From a virus, in the IMG/VR virus record IMGVR_UViG_3300022842_000007, positions 1 to 64,000 of that record: a DNA stretch of 64,000 nucleotides. One strand, 5' to 3'. Both the position numbers and the translations under genes were made by a program. The notes below the pieces were generated by a model. The model was not told the DNA's origin, did not search any database, and saw nothing but the letters and a program-made list of their open reading frames with translations. Shown here one piece after another: positions 59,674 to 64,000 of this stretch. Position 1 is the first letter of the stretch. Each line of letters begins with the position of its first letter.

Positions 59674-61272
59674 TTAAATAACTACGCTGTAATCACCTTC
59701 ACCATAGTAACCTTCGTAAGACTTCATCCATGCCGCCACCTTTGCTGGATGGTCAGGATCTTCTGGTGTTGCCGCCCATCTATATTGAATCTGTGTAGTT
59801 AGATTAGTTACGTAATCGACTTGATCTTCATTTACATTTGCATCATATGAAACAAACCATTTCGAAATATCTGCGTTGAATTGTAGAATATCATTTGCTT
59901 GTGCTGTAACAACATTATACACTGTACCGGTACCAGCTGGCTGTACATTATTCATCGTGAAGATAGTGCCGATTGTGTTTGTTGCCGCACTATACTGAGC
60001 AAAATTAGATGTACCTACACTAGCAATCATGTATTTTGATCCAGAGACCATAGCAGTTGCAATTATTGCTTGGGGTATTTCAGATTCTCCAGTGACACTT
60101 CCTATGATTGTCCCCCAAGAGGATGAATCACTTCCTATACTGTCTACTAACAAATATCTAACTCCGATTACTGGTCCTGGCAGACCGGCATTCGGTCCAG
60201 TGATCTGTGGATTAATAACACTGTTAACTGGTGTCAATGTGTTTGCCGGCAATGTATCTGGATCAACACTAAATATCAAGTATCTATCATCCAGCGGGTC
60301 AACTACTATTGTACCTACAATTTCATGGTCCATGTATGGATTTACTAGCCATATCTGAGAAATACCTGGACGATATGCTCCGTATACTTGTAATAGTGCA
60401 GTCCAAAAGATACTAGTATCTGGATTGACTGGTGCATCTAATGAATCATTGGGTACTAAGGCAGTTGTTTCGTTCTGTGGCAGTAACTGCAATGAGTTGC
60501 CTATAAACAATAACTGATAACCGTACGGTGATACTTTCTGTCTAGTTCCCATAAGCAAGTCATCGTTATCCATATCTTCAATTGTCTTGCCGTCAAAAAT
60601 AGAAGCAATAACTTTGTTAATGACACCATACTTTCTAAGTTTTGCCGATGTTGTCAACCATATGGGTATGTAAAATTTCCAGGACATCACATCGATTGGA
60701 TTTCCTGTGCCTTGCGGAATACTACGAGATGAGAATGTTAACCCATCTTGATAAACGACTGACAATGAAGTCCAATCTACAAAATTATCGGTGCTTTGAA
60801 TTTCTAAACTTGGATTGAATAATGTTCCTAACTGTTCAATTATTTCTAGTTTTTGCTGATAGTTAGTTGTCCAAATATCAACTTGTACTCTCAATGTATA
60901 CGGTACCGGCATTAGTTTCTCAACAGTGAATGCCTGACCCTGTGTTGTCTCGTAAGAGCCAGTAGCACTGTCAAACGATCTTTGTCTTATGTTTTGTTTC
61001 TCTACGAAATAAGGCTCTTGTGTGCGTTTCTGATCATATTCGAGTCCATTAATAAAATATGTCATTAGTGGAGCCGAAGGCAGATTGCTTGCAGAATTAT
61101 TCGCCATAATAGTAGCAGCCTGCCTACTCGCATCACCATATTGAACTGGTACACGCCGTAAGATGAGATTACCGTTTGGATCCTTTCCGTTAGAAACATA
61201 CCATTCACTAAAGATTTTTTGAAACTGTAATAAAAATCTTCTTATCTGATTATCGTAAAAATATTGTGCCAT
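59674..61272 (-). CDS. gp15: Proximal tail sheath stabiliser (gp15-like) with C-terminal insert
   Basis: A 532-residue protein (272 in T4). The first 220 residues follow the T4 gp15 order: YFYDNQIRRFLLQFQKIFSEW, RRVPVQYGD, APLMTYFINGLEYD, PVPYTLRVQVDIWTTNYQQKLEIIEQL, FNPSLEIQSTDNFVDWTSL, MSWKFYIPIWLTTSAKLRK. gp15 caps the tail tube and sheath at the head end. The extra C-terminal half includes a GTSNFAQYSAATNTIGTIFT module like those in other virion proteins here. Starts in a TAATG overlap with gp14. Confidence 0.75.
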   Translation of the reverse strand: MAQYFYDNQIRRFLLQFQKIFSEWYVSNGKDPNGNLILRRVPVQYGDASRQAATIMANNSASNLPSAPLMTYFINGLEYDQKRTQEPYFVEKQNIRQRSFDSATGSYETTQGQAFTVEKLMPVPYTLRVQVDIWTTNYQQKLEIIEQLGTLFNPSLEIQSTDNFVDWTSLSVVYQDGLTFSSRSIPQGTGNPIDVMSWKFYIPIWLTTSAKLRKYGVINKVIASIFDGKTIEDMDNDDLLMGTRQKVSPYGYQLLFIGNSLQLLPQNETTALVPNDSLDAPVNPDTSIFWTALLQVYGAYRPGISQIWLVNPYMDHEIVGTIVVDPLDDRYLIFSVDPDTLPANTLTPVNSVINPQITGPNAGLPGPVIGVRYLLVDSIGSDSSSWGTIIGSVTGESEIPQAIIATAMVSGSKYMIASVGTSNFAQYSAATNTIGTIFTMNNVQPAGTGTVYNVVTAQANDILQFNADISKWFVSYDANVNEDQVDYVTNLTTQIQYRWAATPEDPDHPAKVAAWMKSYEGYYGEGDYSVVI

Positions 61273-63020
61273 TATGTTCCGTCACTTGGTGGATTGTCAT
61301 CTGGTGCTAAGTCTAAGAGTGAAGATAGCGGTTGTGCAGATGCTATGTTCCCTTCATCATTATTTATGTAAATATTATCATCGTTATTAATAAATCCAGA
61401 TTGCAATGATTTATCGACCGAGGTATAGCCTGTTTCAGTTCTAACATTCTCGTCCACTCTTAACCAGAGTGTTCCTGACCAACGATACAATACATTCGGT
61501 GAGTAATCGATTCGTAAGAAGTAATATCCTACTGTAGGTGATGATGGGAATGAGATTCCTGCACCAGTCGGCAAGCCATTAGGGGCAGTACCATCACCAG
61601 TTAAGTATCCTGATGTGTAACCAAATGACTTTGGCGTAGAACGAGCAATGAATTGGAATCTAGGATCACAATCTGCTCTATAGTCCATTGTGTTAGGACC
61701 ATATGGCTCAGTACCTGTGAAGCCTGACTGTTCAGGATCTTGGTCTGCCGTTGCATAAGTGTTATCAGCCGTACCATATGGACCAGTAACTGGTCCAGAA
61801 ATATTAACTGCTAATAATTTAGTACCTTCTAGTGCTCCTGAGCCTGTAGCAGACATCTCTGGTGCTTCAATCATTATCGATAAGCTTGCTTCTACGAATT
61901 TAGCAATCACCTGATCTAGGTCAATATCTTGACCCTTCATTTTAGACTGCATAACTTCAAGCACTTCTTTTGGTATCTTTATGCCAGTTGATGCGTTTCT
62001 ATAGTTAGCACTTTTCATCGTCACTACTTGGCCGGTTGCTGATAATGGTGAATTGCCTGGCATCCATGCTCGAACATCAGTCGGCGGTGCCGGTTGATTC
62101 TCTTTCTGAGACAAAACACCATTTGCTTCGTACAATCCATAAGTAGGGATAATGTAAAACTTCGAGGAGTCATATCCTGCTTTCGGTAGAATCCGATCTG
62201 CTTCTTTTAGTACAGCATCATTGATTCTAATATTTTCGTTGTAACGGCCTAATACATCTTTTAATGTATTAGATGCGTCTAGTTCCCAATATAGATCAGG
62301 GTCAGTTGCACCAGGTTTAGTACCAGCTGGTACTTCTTGCAATGATGTGTAATTTTTATCACCGAACGTAATTACATATCCAGGTGGATAATCTGATGTT
62401 ATATCCCAATCTCCTAGGTAGTTGTCGATGTCGGTTGGTTGTTCAAGGATATTAGAGAACTCTTGGCTATCAACCATTTTCTCACATTTAATACGCCAAA
62501 GATGCGGGTACCAATCAGACGCAAATCCTTCACTTGCGTAGTTCGAATCCGTAACTTGATAAAATCTTCTCAGTGCAGTTGGGAATGTCTCGTTAAGACC
62601 ATCGTAGTCAAGCAAGTGAGGTAACTCAATGACATCACCGACCATTAATTTTCTACCAACGATGTCAATCATATTATTGTAATGAATAGTTACAAAAATA
62701 GTATCATTACTTAAGAATAAACCGAATTGGCTCAGGTCAAAATCTAAGTTCTGTACATTATAATGACCACGTAATCTGTAAATATCTTTTGCATACTTTC
62801 TATCTCTGTTCTCTAGGAACAGTAAATCTTGTATGTTATTTGGGTTTAATGCATCATATTGTGGTTGACTGAAATCTGCTGAGGCACCTTGGTCCTCAGG
62901 ACCAAGATATTTGTGTACGAACAAGTCCGTACCGCCCACAGTCATTTGTTCAGAAATATTTCTGTCGAAAAAACGGTAGTCGTTTTGTTTTTCTTCTCTG
63001 TATAAACTGAGTCTAGGCAT
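61272..63020 (-). CDS. gp14: Neck protein (gp14-like)
   Basis: A 582-residue protein. The start is MPRLSLYREEKQNDYRF at 63020, just after a late promoter; the longer open frame to 63152 is not needed. SNDTIFVTIHYNNMIDIVGRKLMVGDVIELPHL and WYPHLWRIKCEKMVDSQEFSNIL suit a T4-like neck protein, and gp14-gp15 order matches T4. Long C-terminal Gly/Thr-rich extension. T4 gp14 is about half this size. Confidence 0.55.
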   Translation of the reverse strand: MPRLSLYREEKQNDYRFFDRNISEQMTVGGTDLFVHKYLGPEDQGASADFSQPQYDALNPNNIQDLLFLENRDRKYAKDIYRLRGHYNVQNLDFDLSQFGLFLSNDTIFVTIHYNNMIDIVGRKLMVGDVIELPHLLDYDGLNETFPTALRRFYQVTDSNYASEGFASDWYPHLWRIKCEKMVDSQEFSNILEQPTDIDNYLGDWDITSDYPPGYVITFGDKNYTSLQEVPAGTKPGATDPDLYWELDASNTLKDVLGRYNENIRINDAVLKEADRILPKAGYDSSKFYIIPTYGLYEANGVLSQKENQPAPPTDVRAWMPGNSPLSATGQVVTMKSANYRNASTGIKIPKEVLEVMQSKMKGQDIDLDQVIAKFVEASLSIMIEAPEMSATGSGALEGTKLLAVNISGPVTGPYGTADNTYATADQDPEQSGFTGTEPYGPNTMDYRADCDPRFQFIARSTPKSFGYTSGYLTGDGTAPNGLPTGAGISFPSSPTVGYYFLRIDYSPNVLYRWSGTLWLRVDENVRTETGYTSVDKSLQSGFINNDDNIYINNDEGNIASAQPLSSLLDLAPDDNPPSDGT

Positions 63021-63025
63021 ATATA

Positions 63026-63032
63026 TATTTAT
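63026..63032 (-). promoter_or_regulatory. Late promoter core, reverse strand
   Basis: ATAAATA (reverse) 5 bases before the gp14 ATG at 63020. It starts the gp14-gp15-Nudix operon. Confidence 0.6.
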
Positions 63033-63068
63033 CGTAAAGAATGCCAAGTACATATTCTGGGGAAAAAA

Positions 63069-63098
63069 GATATTGCTTTGTAAAAAAATATAACGTAT
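63069..63098 (+). promoter_or_regulatory. Possible sigma70-like promoter
   Basis: TATAAT near 63093, 17 bases after a weak TTGCTT, in the divergent region before ATG 63146. Weak -35 match. Confidence 0.4.
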
Positions 63099-63145
63099 AA
63101 TTCGCGAGATATATAAGTACGTATTAAAATTAGCAGAGGATACTA

Positions 63146-64000
63146 ATGGCAAAGAGAAAAGGAAAGCCGGTTTATTTTACCCCAGAACCGAAGTGGACAG
63201 ACTATCAATCTATCACCGACCCAGATGCACAAGCAAAAGCATATCAGGATTGTCAGTACTTTATTCGTACTGAGATCGCAGATAAGAAAAAAATTACAAT
63301 CATAAGAGCATGGATAAAAGAGGAATCTGGTTGGCCTGACAAAGATATTGAGGTCATTCTTCGAAATCCAGACTGGGCATTCAGTACTCAATCTGAAGCT
63401 GTCTTCTTCAAAACAAAAGTAGGCTATCTGCCACAAGCAAATAGAGATTATGTTGAAAAGCAAAGGCCCGATTGGGTAGAGCGCGGTTTGCAAATTAAAC
63501 AAGAAAAAGAAGAGAAGACCAGTGACAACCCGAATCGGCCCTCGATTCAAGACATTATGAATGACAAGTTACTTGAGGCTGGTGGGGAAATTGATGGTTT
63601 GATCGATGAATGGTTTAAAAATAAACGTAAACTAGATGTGCCCATGATACAATCGAGTATAATGAAATTTCTTAATCTTTACAGTCCTTTAGCACAACAT
63701 ATACCCAAATTAGTTTTGTTATATGAAAAAGAAAAGCTTGAGTTTATCGAAGTAATAAAAGGCAAAGACGACCAGTTAGTTGAGGGATATGAACATCTCA
63801 CTAAAACAAAATTAAAACAAAGTGTAATTCTTTATGATCACATCATAAGCACGTTAAATTCATATGCTACTCTCAAGATTCAATCTAGGACAAAACGCAA
63901 GACTAAGCCTATCTCTCCCGAGAAGGCTGTATCTAAGTTAAAATATTTAAAAGAATTCACCACTGATCAACTGAAGCTGAAAAGCGTCAAACCAACTGCA
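63146..64000 (+). CDS. Conserved phage protein, 3' cut by window
   Basis: 285 codons open to the window end, starting MAKRKGKPVYFTPEPKWTDY behind AGAGGA. Helical and basic near the end (RTKRKTKPISPEKAVSKLKY). The N-terminus (CQYFIRTEIADKKKITIIRAWIKEESGW) and the KAVSKLKYLKEF motif look conserved in marine T4-like phages. Divergent from gp14. Function unknown. Confidence 0.7.
   Translation, partial: MAKRKGKPVYFTPEPKWTDYQSITDPDAQAKAYQDCQYFIRTEIADKKKITIIRAWIKEESGWPDKDIEVILRNPDWAFSTQSEAVFFKTKVGYLPQANRDYVEKQRPDWVERGLQIKQEKEEKTSDNPNRPSIQDIMNDKLLEAGGEIDGLIDEWFKNKRKLDVPMIQSSIMKFLNLYSPLAQHIPKLVLLYEKEKLEFIEVIKGKDDQLVEGYEHLTKTKLKQSVILYDHIISTLNSYATLKIQSRTKRKTKPISPEKAVSKLKYLKEFTTDQLKLKSVKPTA

Noticed and set aside
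63143-63550. 135-residue reverse open frame
   Set aside because: It is antisense to the conserved forward gene starting at 63146, which has a ribosome-binding site and continues to the window end.

Overview
The window is a compact, AT-leaning, gene-dense segment of a T4-like myovirus genome (Caudoviricetes), most like the marine 'pelagic' T4-like phages. Recognisable T4-type genes are the large terminase (gp17), single-stranded DNA-binding protein (gp32), UvsX, UvsY, UvsW, primase (gp61), replicative helicase (gp41), a probable clamp-loader small subunit (gp62), a tail sheath stabiliser (gp15) and a probable neck protein (gp14). Many genes follow a T4-type late promoter core (ATAAATA or CTAAATA). 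Early-type promoters match sigma70 closely (TTGACA, 16-18 bp, TATAAT). The permuted two-piece tmRNA and the GTA-type holin suggest an alphaproteobacterial host, which is inference. I saw no integrase, rRNA, CRISPR array or ordinary tRNA.

Layout. 1-670: four tiny genes, two of them tandem paralogues. 669-10507: an accessory module of a glycosyltransferase-like protein, a PP-loop ATPase, an SGNH hydrolase, a NodU-type carbamoyltransferase and a 1583-residue repeat protein. 10511-13594: a reverse-strand WCTA-motif protein, a promoter, a circularly permuted tmRNA, a nucleotidyltransferase and a DUF1289 protein. 13595-20700: early-type genes including a duplicated promoter, a MoxR ATPase/VWA-metallopeptidase pair, a lysine-rich histone-like protein, a MazG-like protein and ThyX. 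20705-23215: sugar-nucleotide epimerase and aminotransferase. 23400-31072: holin, virion proteins, methyltransferase, terminase and a large probable virion protein. 31069-32036: lipoprotein, small P-loop protein and a transglutaminase-like cysteine protease. 32037-43520: the replication/recombination block, with a DEDDh exonuclease and a miniature DnaE-like protein. 43495-44453: peptide deformylase and a reverse-strand conserved gene. 44547-50447: virion protein, primase, helicase, and a late cluster with a ligase-like nucleotidyltransferase. 50515-54559: conserved unknowns, a scaffold-like protein, an A-type Fe-S carrier, a second SGNH protein and a PD-(D/E)XK nuclease. 54619-59176: fibre-like virion proteins and a coiled-coil membrane protein. 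59230-63020 (reverse): Nudix hydrolase, gp15, gp14. 63146 to the end: a conserved gene running off the window.

How it fits together. UvsX/UvsY/UvsW, gp32, gp41, gp61 and the gp62-like protein form recombination-dependent replication. ThyX, MazG-like and Nudix proteins manage nucleotides. The tmRNA and peptide deformylase act on translation. The sugar and carbamoyl genes probably decorate virion or surface glycans, or possibly DNA. Several proteins start with a short leader resembling the T4 internal-protein capsid-targeting sequence, ending in an (L/I)xE cleavage motif, so they may be packaged in the head.
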